A stretch of 64,000 nt of DNA from Pseudomonas cichorii (GTDB taxonomy: Bacteria; Pseudomonadota; Gammaproteobacteria; Pseudomonadales; Pseudomonadaceae). The notes beneath the pieces were generated by a model, which was given only the letters and a program-made list of their open reading frames with translations, made no database searches and had not been told where the DNA came from. Positions 46,911-57,392 of the stretch are shown piece by piece (positions within the stretch are counted from its first letter, which is position 1; every line of letters begins with the position of its first letter). The stretch lies in assembly GCF_018343775.1 (NCBI RefSeq), contig NZ_CP074349.1, positions 3,958,001 to 4,022,000 on the forward strand, written 5' to 3'. Made by a program: the position numbers and the translations under genes.

Positions 46911-48503
46911 TCAGATCTGGCTGAACAGGTTCAACTTGGACAGTTGGACAAAAACTGCCTGGGATGCGTCCAGCATGGTCTTCTGCAACGTCAGTCGGGT
47001 GGTGGCTTCAACCATGTCGGAGTTGACGAACGTACCCTGCTCAACCTCATTGTTGCCCTTGAGCAAGTCGTTGGTCACGCCTTGCGCAGTGGCAGCGACC
47101 TGACGCGCACCACCCGCCGAACGCGCAGTGGAAGCCTGCTCTCTGCTGCTGATGATGTTACCCAGCGCCGAGGACAATGCCGCATCGAGCTTCTGCGAAG
47201 CAACCAGATCGCCATCGGCAGGTGTGGTCAATGCCTTGATCGCTGCCGACAGAGTGTTCAGCACGTTTTCGGTCTGATGGGTGGAAGACTGCACCACGAA
47301 CTGGTCGCCACTGGCCGGCGTGCCGCTGATGGTGAAGTTGACGCCCGCAGCATTGGCAGTTGTCCCGCTCAGTGTGCCTGTGGACACCGGCGTACTGCTG
47401 CTGGTGATGGGCGAGGCATACAGTTCGTAATTCGTGGCACTGGTAAACCTGAGAATCGCGCCCGTGGTAGGGAATGTATTGTTGAACGCGGTCAGGTCCG
47501 CAGCGCTGGTCCCTACGACCGAACTGCTGATGTTCGCAGTCGAAGGGTTGCCTGGGCTACGGGAGGTGGTGACGCTGTCCGGCGTCGAAGCCAACTGATA
47601 GGTACGGTTGGTCAGGACCGCGTCCGCAGCCGCAGTCGTTGCCCTTTCCGCCGCCGTCAGGTTGACGTTCATGGTCAGCTCGACGCCACGGAAGGTAAAG
47701 GACTGATCATTGAAGCTGTCGTGGGTGAAATTACCCGCCGTCGAAGCATCGGCGGTCACATCATTGCCCGAACCATCCGTGATCTTGAACTGGGTGCTGC
47801 TCAGGAAGGTCAGCGTGTAAGGCTCGCCTGCCTGATAGTTGTTGTTATAGGCGTTGCTGGACTTCACCAGGCCACCGGTCAGCGATACCTTGCCATCTTC
47901 AACCGCCGGCGAGGTCAATGTCGCCGAAGTACGAGAGGTGTTGATTGCCTGCTCGAATGCCTCGAAACCGGTGGTGTTGCTTGCCAGCACCAGACCGTCA
48001 CCCACCGCGAGGTTCACGTGGGTCTGGTCACCGTTGTAGCTGTAGGTGCCGTCGGCATTCTGCGAGTACGGAGGAATCGAGGATTTCGAGCCCGAGAACA
48101 TGTACTGACCGTTGGAGTCCTGGCTGTTCATCAGGCCCAGGATCTGGCTTTGCAACTGCTTGAGTTCATCTGCCGTGGAGATACGGTCCTTGTCGGTATA
48201 CGAACCGTTACCCGCCTTGACGATCAACTCCTGGGCAGTCTGCATGGCATCGATGATGCTGGTCAGCGCGGTTTCGGAGTTGGTGGTGTTGGTATTGATC
48301 GTACCGATGTTCGATGAGTACTGAGTCAGCATGGAGTTCTGCTGCGCCAGTTGCAGGACGCGAGCGGCACCCACCGGGTCATCACTGGCGGTATTGAGCT
48401 TGATCCCGCTGGAGACTTCGTCGCCAGTCTTGATCATGTTTGAATAATTGCGCTGATAGTTCGAAGTCGTGGCTTCGTAGAACTGGGCAGTTGAGATACG
48501 CAT
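46911..48503 (-). CDS. flgL: Hook-filament junction protein FlgL
   Basis: The 530 residues have the flagellin-like helical ends (MRISTAQFYEATTSNYQRNY ... EATTRLTLQKTMLDASQAVF, LSKLNLFSQI) and a long Ser/Thr-rich central domain, giving a protein larger than the E. coli form (317). FlgL is the second junction protein. It follows flgK by 13 bases. Confidence 0.94.
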   Translation of the reverse strand: MRISTAQFYEATTSNYQRNYSNMIKTGDEVSSGIKLNTASDDPVGAARVLQLAQQNSMLTQYSSNIGTINTNTTNSETALTSIIDAMQTAQELIVKAGNGSYTDKDRISTADELKQLQSQILGLMNSQDSNGQYMFSGSKSSIPPYSQNADGTYSYNGDQTHVNLAVGDGLVLASNTTGFEAFEQAINTSRTSATLTSPAVEDGKVSLTGGLVKSSNAYNNNYQAGEPYTLTFLSSTQFKITDGSGNDVTADASTAGNFTHDSFNDQSFTFRGVELTMNVNLTAAERATTAAADAVLTNRTYQLASTPDSVTTSRSPGNPSTANISSSVVGTSAADLTAFNNTFPTTGAILRFTSATNYELYASPITSSSTPVSTGTLSGTTANAAGVNFTISGTPASGDQFVVQSSTHQTENVLNTLSAAIKALTTPADGDLVASQKLDAALSSALGNIISSREQASTARSAGGARQVAATAQGVTNDLLKGNNEVEQGTFVNSDMVEATTRLTLQKTMLDASQAVFVQLSKLNLFSQI

Positions 48504-48516
48504 GGTTCACGACTCC

Positions 48517-50580
48517 TTAAAGACTGTTGATCAGCGTGCTGAAAATGGTTTGTGCCGCCTTGATGATCTGCGAAGAGGCGGTGTAGTACTGCTGATACTT
48601 GATCAGGTTGGCCGCTTCTTCGTCCAGCGACACGCCCGATACCGAATCACGCGCCGACTTGGCCTGGGCCAGAACGGCATCGGTAGCCGTCACATCGCTC
48701 TTGCCCTGACTGGCGCGAGTACCGATCTTGGCGACCAGGTCACCATAAGCGCCAGACAGGCTGGTGCCGACACTGCCACCGGTCACGTCAACGCTCTTGG
48801 CGGTCTGCAAAGCCACACCGGCCAGGGCGTTACGGTTGTCGGAAGAACCGGCACCGGTCAGATCGATGCTGAAAGTGTCATTGACGATCGGCGAACCCGA
48901 GAGGGTCATCTCGATCTCGAATGCGGTCTGGGTGCTTGGCGTGGTACGGGTATCGGCGTAGCCCACGCTGAGCTTGATGGTGTTGCTCTGCCCTTGAACG
49001 ATCGAACCGCCCACGGCATTGCCATTCTGGTCGAGCACGGCTGCACCGGTGGAATCCACCAGCGTGTAGCTTTGCACGCCAGTGCTGCTGACCGCCCCCA
49101 TCACCAGCTTCATGGGCGTGGTGCTCTGCAGCGCGTTGCGCAGGTCGGCGGTCTGGGTCGAATCGTAGATGTCGGCCTTGGTGTTGAGAACCGGCTGAGT
49201 AAAGCCACCGGTGCCGGAGTTGCTGACACCCGCCTTGGCGGTCAGGGGCGCGGCTGCGGCAATGTCCTTGGCGTCGGTCAGGGCAACGGCGATACCCGAA
49301 GCACCGTTGCGCGTCGGGCTGACTTTGAAGGAGTCACCCGCGGCCAGCGTGTTGCCGTTGAGGCTGACAGTGAAGCCCTCGAACTGGGTCGGCGGGTTAT
49401 CCGTCAACGAACCGGTACCGACGCTTTCGCCATTGGGCAGGCGACGCACCGTGAAGTTGTTGGCATCGCTGAAGGTGACTTCGTAATCGTCAGCCGTCAG
49501 TTTGCTGGTGTCCTTGATCGTGACATCCAGGTTGCCCGAACCCGCACTGTTACCCACCTTGCCGATGCTGCGCTGGGTGATCAGATCGGCGCTGTTGATG
49601 TTGGTGAACAGGCTCGAACCGAAATTACCCTTGCTGTCGATACCCTGGCTCATCTGGCTGTTGACCTGATCGGCCAGCACCAGTGCAACACGCCCAAGCT
49701 CGTTGCTTGCAGGGGTCAACACTTCCGAGCGATAGCGCAGCAAGCCGCCGATAGCGCCACCCGTCACCACCGACGTCACGTCAGTCGAGGTCTGACCGAT
49801 CGTGATCTGCAGGTTGTATTGCGTGGCGTCTGTTTTACTCGGCGTAGCTGTCAATGCGTATGAAGAAGAACCGCTCACCAGAGACTGACCGGTTCCGGTC
49901 ATGACCTCGTAAGTGCCATTGCTGCTCTCAAGGACCTTGACGCCGATCAGCTCATTGAGTTTACGAACCGACTCATTGCGCGTATCGAGCAGACTGTTGG
50001 GTGTGGTGTTACCCGTAGAAGCGGCCGTAATCTGCTTGTTCAGACTGGCAATAGTGCTTGTCAGCTCGTTGACCTGATCGGTAAACGTGGTCAGTTGCGC
50101 ATTGACGTTCTCGTTCTGCGACGACAACTGCGCAGCAATCGAGTTGAACCGTGCACTCAACGCGCTTGCCTGGGTCAGGAAAGTCGAACGCTCGGCAGAC
50201 TGAGTCGCATTGGAAGCAACGGATTGCAGGTCGGTAAAAAACTTCGACAACTGCGCTGCAACGCCTGTGGTGCTGTCCGACAGCAAGGTATCGGTCTTGC
50301 TGGCCTGCCCAGCGTAAGCCACGGCATCGGCACTGAGCGCCGTACCGGCTTGCAATTGGGTATCAAGGTAGCCGTTGTAGATACGACGCACATCGGACAG
50401 CGTGGTGCCGGTACCGATATAGCCGATACCCAGGCCAATGTTGATCTGCGCCGAAGCTGTGGTCATTACCTGCTGACGCGAATACCCGGCAGTGTCCACG
50501 TTGGCCGTGTTGTTACCGATGGTATTGATCGCGGCACTGCTGGCAGTAATACCCGAGAGCCCAATTGAAATCAGCGACAT
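48517..50580 (-). CDS. flgK: Hook-associated protein FlgK
   Basis: The 687 residues start with the rod/hook family N-terminus (SLISIGLSGITASSAAINTI, GNNTANVDTAGYSRQQ) and end in the matching C-terminal helices (VSLDEEAANLIKYQQYYTAS). The Ser/Thr/Ala-rich middle is longer than in E. coli (547). FlgK joins hook to filament. It lies between flgJ and flgL. Confidence 0.95.
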   Translation of the reverse strand: MSLISIGLSGITASSAAINTIGNNTANVDTAGYSRQQVMTTASAQINIGLGIGYIGTGTTLSDVRRIYNGYLDTQLQAGTALSADAVAYAGQASKTDTLLSDSTTGVAAQLSKFFTDLQSVASNATQSAERSTFLTQASALSARFNSIAAQLSSQNENVNAQLTTFTDQVNELTSTIASLNKQITAASTGNTTPNSLLDTRNESVRKLNELIGVKVLESSNGTYEVMTGTGQSLVSGSSSYALTATPSKTDATQYNLQITIGQTSTDVTSVVTGGAIGGLLRYRSEVLTPASNELGRVALVLADQVNSQMSQGIDSKGNFGSSLFTNINSADLITQRSIGKVGNSAGSGNLDVTIKDTSKLTADDYEVTFSDANNFTVRRLPNGESVGTGSLTDNPPTQFEGFTVSLNGNTLAAGDSFKVSPTRNGASGIAVALTDAKDIAAAAPLTAKAGVSNSGTGGFTQPVLNTKADIYDSTQTADLRNALQSTTPMKLVMGAVSSTGVQSYTLVDSTGAAVLDQNGNAVGGSIVQGQSNTIKLSVGYADTRTTPSTQTAFEIEMTLSGSPIVNDTFSIDLTGAGSSDNRNALAGVALQTAKSVDVTGGSVGTSLSGAYGDLVAKIGTRASQGKSDVTATDAVLAQAKSARDSVSGVSLDEEAANLIKYQQYYTASSQIIKAAQTIFSTLINSL

Positions 50581-50590
50581 GATTCAAACC

Positions 50591-51817
50591 TTATAAAGTC
50601 GTGGAAGAGCCCGTTGCAGCGGCGTAGTTCTGGTAACTCTTCATCTGTTTCGCAATCTGCGAAATCTTGCTTGCGTAGGCCGGGTCCGTGGCGTAACCGG
50701 CCTTCTGCAATTCTTTTACATACTGCTCAGAGTTATCGGCGGAGTTGATGACTTCTTTATACCGATTGTTGTTCTGCAACAGGCTGACCAGGTCATGGAA
50801 GCTGTCAGCATAGGAATCGTAGGAACGGAAGTCCGCCGTCTCCTTGACCATCTTGCCGTCACGGAACTCACTGGTGATTGCACGGGCCTGCGCCCCTTGC
50901 CAGCTACCGGTTGCCTTGATGCCGAACAGGTTGTGGCTGCTACTGCCATCCTGCTGACGCATGATGGATTTACCCCAGCCGGTTTCCAGCGCAGCCTGGG
51001 CCACCAGCATGACGGGATCGACGCCAATGCGCGCTGCCGCCTCCTTGGCCAGAGGCAACATGGTCGCCACAAACTGGTCGGAGTTGCCGAAAGCACGCTT
51101 GGCCGGTGCCAGCGGCGGCTGAGCCATGGTACGAACGTATTGCGGCTCGGCAAGATTGGGATCCAGCGTCCAGTCACCATTGCTGCCGGTCGATGTCGCA
51201 CGCTGCACAGCCATCGGGCTATTGGCATTTGCATTGGTGGTTGCCGTCGAAGGCACAATCCCCAGCAGCAAACGATCGGTAAGCTTGGTCGGCAATGCCA
51301 GGCGGCGCGAATTGAGCAGCGCCATGTCATTACGCCCTTCGACAGAGCCAGCAGCCCCCGCCTTGTCTGCCGCTGCCGAGCGAGTCGCCCACAACGGACG
51401 CTGATAGACGCTGGTGGCCAACCCCGCCTTGGAGGAATCCGTAGCAGCAGCCTGGGTACCACTCGCTGCAGCCGCGTGATTGACGCCCTTGTCCTTGGAC
51501 AACTGGCGCATCAGCACATCCTGCAGCCCGATGCCATTGGCACGGGTCGACAGGGTAACGGCCAGTTGCTGGTCATACATGTCCTGATACTGCCGCGTTG
51601 CAGCAGTATTCAGCGGATTGTCCTTGGCCAGCACTTCGTTGGCCGAGCGCATGGCCTTGAGCATCTGGCTGACGAACAGCGACTCGAACTCCCGAGCCAC
51701 CTTTTTCAGGTTCTCCGGGCTGTCCTTGTCGCCATTCTTCAAAGCGGCCAGACGATTGACATCGGTATAGGCACCCGAGTCGACCGTTGTGGAAATTCCG
51801 CTCTTGGGCATATCCAT
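50591..51817 (-). CDS. flgJ: Peptidoglycan hydrolase and rod cap FlgJ
   Basis: The 408 residues have an N-terminal rod-cap domain (about 25-110: VAREFESLFVSQMLKAMRSA), a linker and a C-terminal glucosaminidase-fold domain (about 240-400) with ALETGWGKSIMRQQDG, including the catalytic-type Glu, and HNLFGIKATGSW. FlgJ opens the cell wall for the rod. It starts ten bases after flgI. Confidence 0.94.
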   Translation of the reverse strand: MDMPKSGISTTVDSGAYTDVNRLAALKNGDKDSPENLKKVAREFESLFVSQMLKAMRSANEVLAKDNPLNTAATRQYQDMYDQQLAVTLSTRANGIGLQDVLMRQLSKDKGVNHAAAASGTQAAATDSSKAGLATSVYQRPLWATRSAAADKAGAAGSVEGRNDMALLNSRRLALPTKLTDRLLLGIVPSTATTNANANSPMAVQRATSTGSNGDWTLDPNLAEPQYVRTMAQPPLAPAKRAFGNSDQFVATMLPLAKEAAARIGVDPVMLVAQAALETGWGKSIMRQQDGSSSHNLFGIKATGSWQGAQARAITSEFRDGKMVKETADFRSYDSYADSFHDLVSLLQNNNRYKEVINSADNSEQYVKELQKAGYATDPAYASKISQIAKQMKSYQNYAAATGSSTTL

Positions 51818-51827
51818 GATCGATTCC

Positions 51828-52937
51828 TCAGATCACGATCAGGTCGGCTTGCAACGCGCCGGCCTGCTTCAGGGCTTCGAGAATGGCCATCAAGTCACCG
51901 GGAGCCGCGCCCACCTGGTTGACCGCACGAACGATCTCATCCAGCGTGGTGCCCGGGCCGAACTTGAACATCGGATGCATTTCCTGCTGGGCATTGAGCC
52001 TGGAGCGCGGCACCACAGCTGTCTGGCCATTGGAAAGCGCGCCCGGCTGGCTGACGATAGGATCTTCAGTGATGGTCACGGTCAGGCTGCCGTGAGTCAC
52101 GGCGGCTGGCGATACCTTGACGTTCTGGCCGATCACGATAGTGCCGGTCCGAGAGTTGATGATGACCTTGGCGGCAGTCTGGCCCGGATCGATTTCCAGG
52201 TTTTCCAGAATCGACAGGTAATCCACACGCTGCCCCGGATCAAGAGGCGCAGTCACACGCACCGAACCACCGTCCAGCGCCTGGGCGACGCCAGGGCCAA
52301 GCATGTCGTTGATCTTGTCCACGATGCGCTTGGCCGTGGTGAAGTCGGAGCGGTTGAGGTTCAGGGTCAGGCTGTTGCCCTGATTGAAACCGCTCGGCAC
52401 CGCACGCTCGACCGAAGCACCGCCCGGAATACGACCGGACGACGGAACGTTGACGGTAATCTTCGAACCGTCACGACCTTCAGCATCGAAGCCACCCACC
52501 ACCAGGTTGCCCTGGGCAATAGCGTAAACGTTGCCATCGACACCCTTGAGCGGGGTCATCAGCAGACTGCCGCCCCGCAGGCTCTTGGAGTTACCGATGG
52601 ACGAAACGCTGATGTCCACCACCTGACCCGGCTTGGCGAAAGGCGGCAGGTCCGCATAGACCGCCACCGCCGCAACGTTTTTCAACTGCACGGTGCCCGA
52701 GCCGCTCGGCACCTTGATGCCGAACTGCGACAGCATGTTGTTGAAGGTCTGCAGGGTAAACGGCGTCTGGGTGGTCTGGTCACCCGTACCATTGAGGCCG
52801 ACGACCAGGCCATAACCGATCAATTGGTTGGCCCGTACGCCCGAGATACTGGCGATGTCCTTCAGGCGCTCGGCCTGAACACCGAAGGCGGTGGACAGCA
52901 GCAGGGTTGCCGCAATCAGTTGCTTGAACTTGATCAT
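51828..52937 (-). CDS. flgI: P-ring protein FlgI
   Basis: The 369 residues from ATG 52937 begin with a signal peptide ([22 protein letters not shown] cleavage) and then [20 protein letters not shown]. Length equals P. aeruginosa FlgI. The frame stays open 54 codons upstream into flgH, but this part has no family match. FlgI forms the periplasmic ring around the rod. Confidence 0.95.
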   Translation of the reverse strand: MIKFKQLIAATLLLSTAFGVQAERLKDIASISGVRANQLIGYGLVVGLNGTGDQTTQTPFTLQTFNNMLSQFGIKVPSGSGTVQLKNVAAVAVYADLPPFAKPGQVVDISVSSIGNSKSLRGGSLLMTPLKGVDGNVYAIAQGNLVVGGFDAEGRDGSKITVNVPSSGRIPGGASVERAVPSGFNQGNSLTLNLNRSDFTTAKRIVDKINDMLGPGVAQALDGGSVRVTAPLDPGQRVDYLSILENLEIDPGQTAAKVIINSRTGTIVIGQNVKVSPAAVTHGSLTVTITEDPIVSQPGALSNGQTAVVPRSRLNAQQEMHPMFKFGPGTTLDEIVRAVNQVGAAPGDLMAILEALKQAGALQADLIVI

Positions 52938-52950
52938 GTCTATCCCGCTA

Positions 52951-53664
52951 TCAGAAAGGGAACAACGGGCTGAGGAAGAACCGGTCGAACCAGCCTGGCT
53001 GGTTGGAGTCGGCAAATGCACCAGTACCTGAATACGTGATACGCGCATCAGCCACTCGCGTGGATGACACAGTGTTATCGGTGGCAATGTCGTCGGCACG
53101 AATCAGACCGGCAATACGGACCAGCTCATCACCGGTATTGAGGGTCAGCCACTTTTCGCCACGCACCGCCAGAATGCCGTTGGGCATGACATCGGCAACC
53201 GTCACCGTCACCGAACCGGTCAGGCTGTTGCTCTGGGCGGCCTGCCCCTGACCTGCGGTAGAACGTGCGCCCGTGTAACCGGCATTGAGACTCAGATCGT
53301 TACTGCCGATCGGGTTATTGGTCGTCAATCCGGAACCGAACAACGAAGTCAGACCCAGGTTGGCGGTGCTGTCCTTGGTAATGGCAGAGCTTGCAGCCTT
53401 GCTGGACGCCATCCGCTCGGAAAGTGTGATGGTGATGATGTCACCCACACGAAAGGCTTTGCGGTCGCCATACAGGTTCTGCTCGAAACCGGCCTGATAG
53501 ATCGCACCATTGTTTGCAGCGGCAGACATGGGCGTACGCGGCAACACCGGCGCGTAATAAGGGTCATTAGGCTTGGCAGAGGGCGCCACACAGCCTGACA
53601 GCAAGGCAATCGCACTCAAGGGGGCGATCAACACTGAAAAACGCAGAACACTAAGGCGTTTCAT
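52951..53664 (-). CDS. flgH: L-ring lipoprotein FlgH
   Basis: The 237 residues from ATG 53664 have a lipoprotein signal with lipobox LLSGC (Cys 25) and the family segments [20 protein letters not shown] and [20 protein letters not shown]. FlgH forms the outer-membrane ring. It starts 73 bases after flgG. Confidence 0.95.
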   Translation of the reverse strand: MKRLSVLRFSVLIAPLSAIALLSGCVAPSAKPNDPYYAPVLPRTPMSAAANNGAIYQAGFEQNLYGDRKAFRVGDIITITLSERMASSKAASSAITKDSTANLGLTSLFGSGLTTNNPIGSNDLSLNAGYTGARSTAGQGQAAQSNSLTGSVTVTVADVMPNGILAVRGEKWLTLNTGDELVRIAGLIRADDIATDNTVSSTRVADARITYSGTGAFADSNQPGWFDRFFLSPLFPF

Positions 53665-53737
53665 GACACTTGAAACCTCGCGGTGTAGCAGGCGCCCATC
53701 AGACGCCTTGTCGGTTTTGAGCAGATACATCAGGGTC

Positions 53738-54526
53738 TTACAGATTCTGAGTCAGGTTCTGCAACATCTGGTCGGCAGTCGAGATCACTTTGGAGTTCAT
53801 CTCGTAGGCACGCTGAGTGGTGATCATGTTGACCAGCTCTTCAACCGTGCTCACGTTGGAGTTTTCCAGGGTGTTCTGCAGGGTGGTACCCAGGCCGTTC
53901 AGACCAGGAGTACCCACTTGAGGCGCGCCGCTGGAACCGGTTTCCAGGTACAGGTTGCCGCCAATGGCCTGCAGGCCGGCCGGGTTGATGAACTCGGCGG
54001 TCTGGATGTTGCCGATGACCTGCGGCGTGGCAGTGGCGCCCGCTACGGTGATCGAAACAGTACCGTCCTGACCGACAGTGAACGTCTGGGCGTTCTGAGG
54101 AACGACAATCGCAGGCTCAAGGGCATAACCATTGGCAGTCACGATCTGGCCAGTGGAGTCCAGGTGGAAAGTACCATCGCGGGTGTAGGCGATGGTGCCG
54201 TCAGGCTGCGAGATCTGGAAGAAACCACGGCCATTGACGGCCAGGTCCAGAGGGTTCTCAGTTGTCTGCAGGCTACCGGCGGTGAAGTTCTTTTGCGTAC
54301 CGACGATGCGCACACCTGTACCCAGTTGCAGACCGGACGGCAGTTCGCTGTCCTGCGTCGACTGGGCACCCGGCTGACGCTTGATCTGATAGAGCAAGTC
54401 CTGGAATTCGGCACGATCACTCTTGAAACCTGTGGTCGAAACGTTCGCCAGGTTGTTGGAGATGGTGGTCAGGTTGGTGTCCTGAGCAGCGAGGCCGGTT
54501 TTCGCAACGTATAGTGCAGGAAGCAT
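53738..54526 (-). CDS. flgG: Distal rod protein FlgG
   Basis: The 262 residues from ATG 54526 ([20 protein letters not shown]) show the rod signature [20 protein letters not shown] and the C-terminal [20 protein letters not shown]. The open frame extends five codons upstream without support. FlgG builds the distal rod. Confidence 0.96.
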   Translation of the reverse strand: MLPALYVAKTGLAAQDTNLTTISNNLANVSTTGFKSDRAEFQDLLYQIKRQPGAQSTQDSELPSGLQLGTGVRIVGTQKNFTAGSLQTTENPLDLAVNGRGFFQISQPDGTIAYTRDGTFHLDSTGQIVTANGYALEPAIVVPQNAQTFTVGQDGTVSITVAGATATPQVIGNIQTAEFINPAGLQAIGGNLYLETGSSGAPQVGTPGLNGLGTTLQNTLENSNVSTVEELVNMITTQRAYEMNSKVISTADQMLQNLTQNL

Positions 54527-54572
54527 TCGTATTCTCCTCAAGCGCCGGTTTGTCGGCGCAAGCTGTCAATGG

Positions 54573-55313
54573 TTAGCCAAGTTGCAAGACGCGAGCCATC
54601 GCCTGGTCATCTTCTTCAGCTGTTTTCATCATTTTGACGTGCAATTCAAACTGCCGGGCCAGGGCCAGTACCGAGGTCATTTCCTCCACGGCATTGACGT
54701 TGCTCGCCTGCAGAAAACCGGACTCGACACGCACATTGGCGTCCATTGGCGCAGCCTGACCGGTCTTGGTATGAATCAGGCCGTCCGGGCCTTTCTCCAT
54801 GGTGCTCATGTCAGGATTGACCAGCTTGATGCGGTCAACCTGCGCCATCACCTGCGGGCTTTCGCCCATGGAGCGAATACTGATCGTGCCGTCGGCACCG
54901 ATCTCGATCTGCTGCTCGGGCGGCACGGCAATCGGCCCGCCGTTGCCCATGACCGGCAAGCCGCTGCCGTTGCGCAACACACCCAGGGCATCGATATTCA
55001 TGCCGGCACTGCGGGTATAGGCCTCACCACCATCGGCAGTCTGGACCGCAATCCAGCCATCACCCTTGACGGCAACGTCCAGCTCGCGGCCGGTCTGGAT
55101 CAGTGCACCACCGGAGAAGTCAGTACCCGGACGCTCACCCATCGCATAGGCACGCGAAGGCATGACCTCGCCAAATACCGGCATCGAACGGGCCTGTTGC
55201 AGGTCGCGCATGAAGCCATTGGTCGATACGTTAGCCAGGTTGTTGGCATGCACCTTTTGCGACTGGGCGTTTTCAGACGCCCCGCTCATTGCGACATAAA
55301 GCAACTTGTCCAC
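54573..55313 (-). CDS. flgF: Proximal rod protein FlgF
   Basis: The 246 residues ([37 protein letters not shown]) match FlgF. The start is GTG at 55313. It is the first gene of flgFGHIJKL and has a sigma-54 promoter just upstream. Confidence 0.95.
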   Translation of the reverse strand: MDKLLYVAMSGASENAQSQKVHANNLANVSTNGFMRDLQQARSMPVFGEVMPSRAYAMGERPGTDFSGGALIQTGRELDVAVKGDGWIAVQTADGGEAYTRSAGMNIDALGVLRNGSGLPVMGNGGPIAVPPEQQIEIGADGTISIRSMGESPQVMAQVDRIKLVNPDMSTMEKGPDGLIHTKTGQAAPMDANVRVESGFLQASNVNAVEEMTSVLALARQFELHVKMMKTAEEDDQAMARVLQLG

Positions 55314-55368
55314 AGTGTTCCTCCTCCGACAGACGCTTGCCGCCTGTAGCTGTTCTGAGGGGGAGAAA

Positions 55369-55384
55369 GCAATTTTGGGACCAA
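55369..55384 (-). promoter_or_regulatory. Sigma-54 promoter of the flgF operon
   Basis: The minus strand reads TTGGTCCCAAAATTGC with exact GG-N10-GC spacing and a TTGCTTT -12 region, 56 bases before flgF. The operon flgFGHIJKL is RpoN-dependent in P. aeruginosa. Confidence 0.72.
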
Positions 55385-55593
55385 CTTTTCAGAATCGATA
55401 CAAACGCCTGATTCTCCAGCAAAAAGCGGAGCGTGACGGGCAGCCGCCGAAACCTCGCCACACAAGAGCGGCGGTAGATTGCCGCTACCGAGCAAAGCGA
55501 CATGGCACACCGCCAAAAAAACTTCGCTCACCCTGAGCAACCCGCCTGATGAGGGTGATAATCTTGCCGAAACTCCACACAACGAGAATCAGC

Positions 55594-55785
55594 ATGCACT
55601 TTCGAGCGCAACTTCTCGGCCTCATCGCAATACCGCTGATGACCAGCGCCCTCTTCGCCCAGGCCGCTCCCGCCCACTATTACAAATGGCAGGGCGCAAG
55701 CAGGATTGTCTGCGCCCAGACCAGTCCAGGGCCGGGATGGAAACGACTGAATGGCTGGTTTATCAAATCCGATTGCTCGGTCTGA
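55594..55785 (+). CDS. Small predicted secreted protein with two cysteines
   Basis: This is the only complete plus-strand gene I support within the cluster. The 63 residues have a signal peptide (MHFRAQLLGLIAIPLMTSAL then FAQA, cleavage about residue 24) and a mature part of about 39 residues with C40 and C61, able to form one disulfide, plus three Trp. GAGAA precedes the ATG at a suitable distance; a start 15 codons upstream would spoil the signal peptide. It is divergent from flgF and is followed by a REPIN-like repeat. I do not recognise the family and the function is unknown. Confidence 0.65.
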   Translation: MHFRAQLLGLIAIPLMTSALFAQAAPAHYYKWQGASRIVCAQTSPGPGWKRLNGWFIKSDCSV

Positions 55786-55821
55786 GCAGACTTCACCACA
55801 GCCATACCGATCGAATCACTT

Positions 55822-55910
55822 TGTGGGAGGCAGCTTGCTGGCGACTTCAGCGTACAAACGCAGAATATCTGCCGGTCACAGACCCTTTCGCCAGCAAGCT
55901 GCCTCCCACA
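55822..55910. repeat. REPIN-like pair of inverted REP sequences
   Basis: Two perfectly complementary 23-base arms (55822-55844 and 55888-55910; TGTGGGAGGCAGCTTGCTGG then CGA) flank a 43-base spacer. GGCAGCTTGC-type REPs are widespread in fluorescent pseudomonads and are moved by RAYT transposases. It lies between the small secreted-protein gene and the flgE terminator. Confidence 0.85.
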
Positions 55911-55975
55911 CGTTTTGCTTATGCCTTAACTGATAGGCATTACTTCATCACAGCGGATTTCAAGCTTCCAGAAAC

Positions 55976-56003
55976 AAGAAAGCCCCTGCAAAGGGGCTTT
56001 CTT
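55976..56003. terminator. Rho-independent terminator of flgE
   Basis: AAGAAAGCCCC and GGGGCTTTCTT form an 11-base-pair stem with a six-base loop, 24 bases after the flgE stop. It would end flgBCDE transcripts. Confidence 0.85.
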
Positions 56004-56026
56004 CAACGCTTCATCAAACCCGGTTA

Positions 56027-57364
56027 TCAGGTCATCTGAATAGTGGTCTGCATGATGGTGCTTTCAGTCGAAATGGTTTTCGCATTCGCCTGATAGTTGC
56101 TTTGCGCCTTGATCAGGTTGACCAGTTCCACCGTCAGATCGACGTTGGACTCTTCAAGCGCCTGGCCAGTGATGTAACCCAGAGTTCCTGATTGCGGCAC
56201 CCCGGTAAGCGGGATACCCGAGGAAAAGGTTTCACGCCAGTTGGTGCCGCCAGCCGGGGCCAAGCCCTGCACGTTGGCAAACGAAGTGAGCGAAACCTGA
56301 CCAATCACTCGGGACTGGTTGTTCGTATAGCTAGCAAACAGATTACCGCTGGCATCCACATTCAGACCACTGACCTGGCCGGCAGCGTAACCATTCTGAG
56401 CACCACTTGAACGCCCCGAAACAGTTGCCGTCTGAGTAGCACCGGTCATATCAAGTTGAATACCGCCTGTCACACCGGATGCACCATTGGCTACCCAGGT
56501 AGCCGAAATACCTGTTCCCGTTTGCACACCCGGGACCCAGTTATTGATCTGGAAGGTGCCATCGGTATTGACAGCAATGTTAGTGCTACTCGAAGGAACA
56601 CTCGGAGTTGCCGCCGTATTAATGACAAGATTTCCGGAGGAATCGAAGGTCAGGTTATTACGCTCAGCCACCGCCGTTGTTGGGTCACTGATACTACGAC
56701 CATCCATCAGCGAATACATGGCCCATGTATTGGTGCCTGTCTTGGCAAAGTAACTTTCCAGCTTGTGCTCATTACCCTGAGAGTCGTAGACAGACGTACT
56801 GTAGGTAAAGTTATAACTATTGGTGTTGCTTGCATCAAAAGGCGTGATAGTCGGAACAGTTGCTGTCGAGTTGAGGCTCGCAACGTTAGTGATGATACTG
56901 GTCGCCTTGGCTGGCTGATTTGAGGTATCAACCCTCAGATCCCCCAACACACCAACGGTGACAACACCATTGTCGTCAACGTTATAGCCCTGCAGATTCA
57001 TGCCGGAACTGTTGACCACATAACCATCTTTGTCGGTATGGAACGCACCTGCACGCGTATAAAGGCTGTCGCCGTTATTGCTCAGCATGAAGAAGCCGCT
57101 GCCATTGATCGCCAGGTCCAGGCTGTTGCCAGTGCCCGTGGTCAGGCCACCCTGAGAAAACTGCTGGGAAACAGCCGCCGTGGTAACACCGGTACCAATA
57201 TTGGTGCCGCCTGACGTGGCACGAATCGACTGAGCATACTGGTCAGCAAATTCGATACGCGATTGTTTGAAGCCTGTTGTCGCCACGTTGGCAATGTTGT
57301 TGCCGGTAACGTCGAGACTTTTGTTTGCTGCATAGAGCCCACTAAGGCCGATATTGAATGACAT
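56027..57364 (-). CDS. flgE: Flagellar hook protein FlgE
   Basis: The 445 residues begin MSFNIGLSGLYAANKSLDVT with the rod/hook motif GNNIANVATTGFKQSRIEFA and end with LVNLIKAQSNYQANAKTIST. The centre is Thr/Asn/Ser-rich. FlgE forms the hook. It follows flgD by 28 bases. Confidence 0.96.
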   Translation of the reverse strand: MSFNIGLSGLYAANKSLDVTGNNIANVATTGFKQSRIEFADQYAQSIRATSGGTNIGTGVTTAAVSQQFSQGGLTTGTGNSLDLAINGSGFFMLSNNGDSLYTRAGAFHTDKDGYVVNSSGMNLQGYNVDDNGVVTVGVLGDLRVDTSNQPAKATSIITNVASLNSTATVPTITPFDASNTNSYNFTYSTSVYDSQGNEHKLESYFAKTGTNTWAMYSLMDGRSISDPTTAVAERNNLTFDSSGNLVINTAATPSVPSSSTNIAVNTDGTFQINNWVPGVQTGTGISATWVANGASGVTGGIQLDMTGATQTATVSGRSSGAQNGYAAGQVSGLNVDASGNLFASYTNNQSRVIGQVSLTSFANVQGLAPAGGTNWRETFSSGIPLTGVPQSGTLGYITGQALEESNVDLTVELVNLIKAQSNYQANAKTISTESTIMQTTIQMT

Positions 57365-57392
57365 GTACCACTCCTACGCCGTCTAGTCGGCT

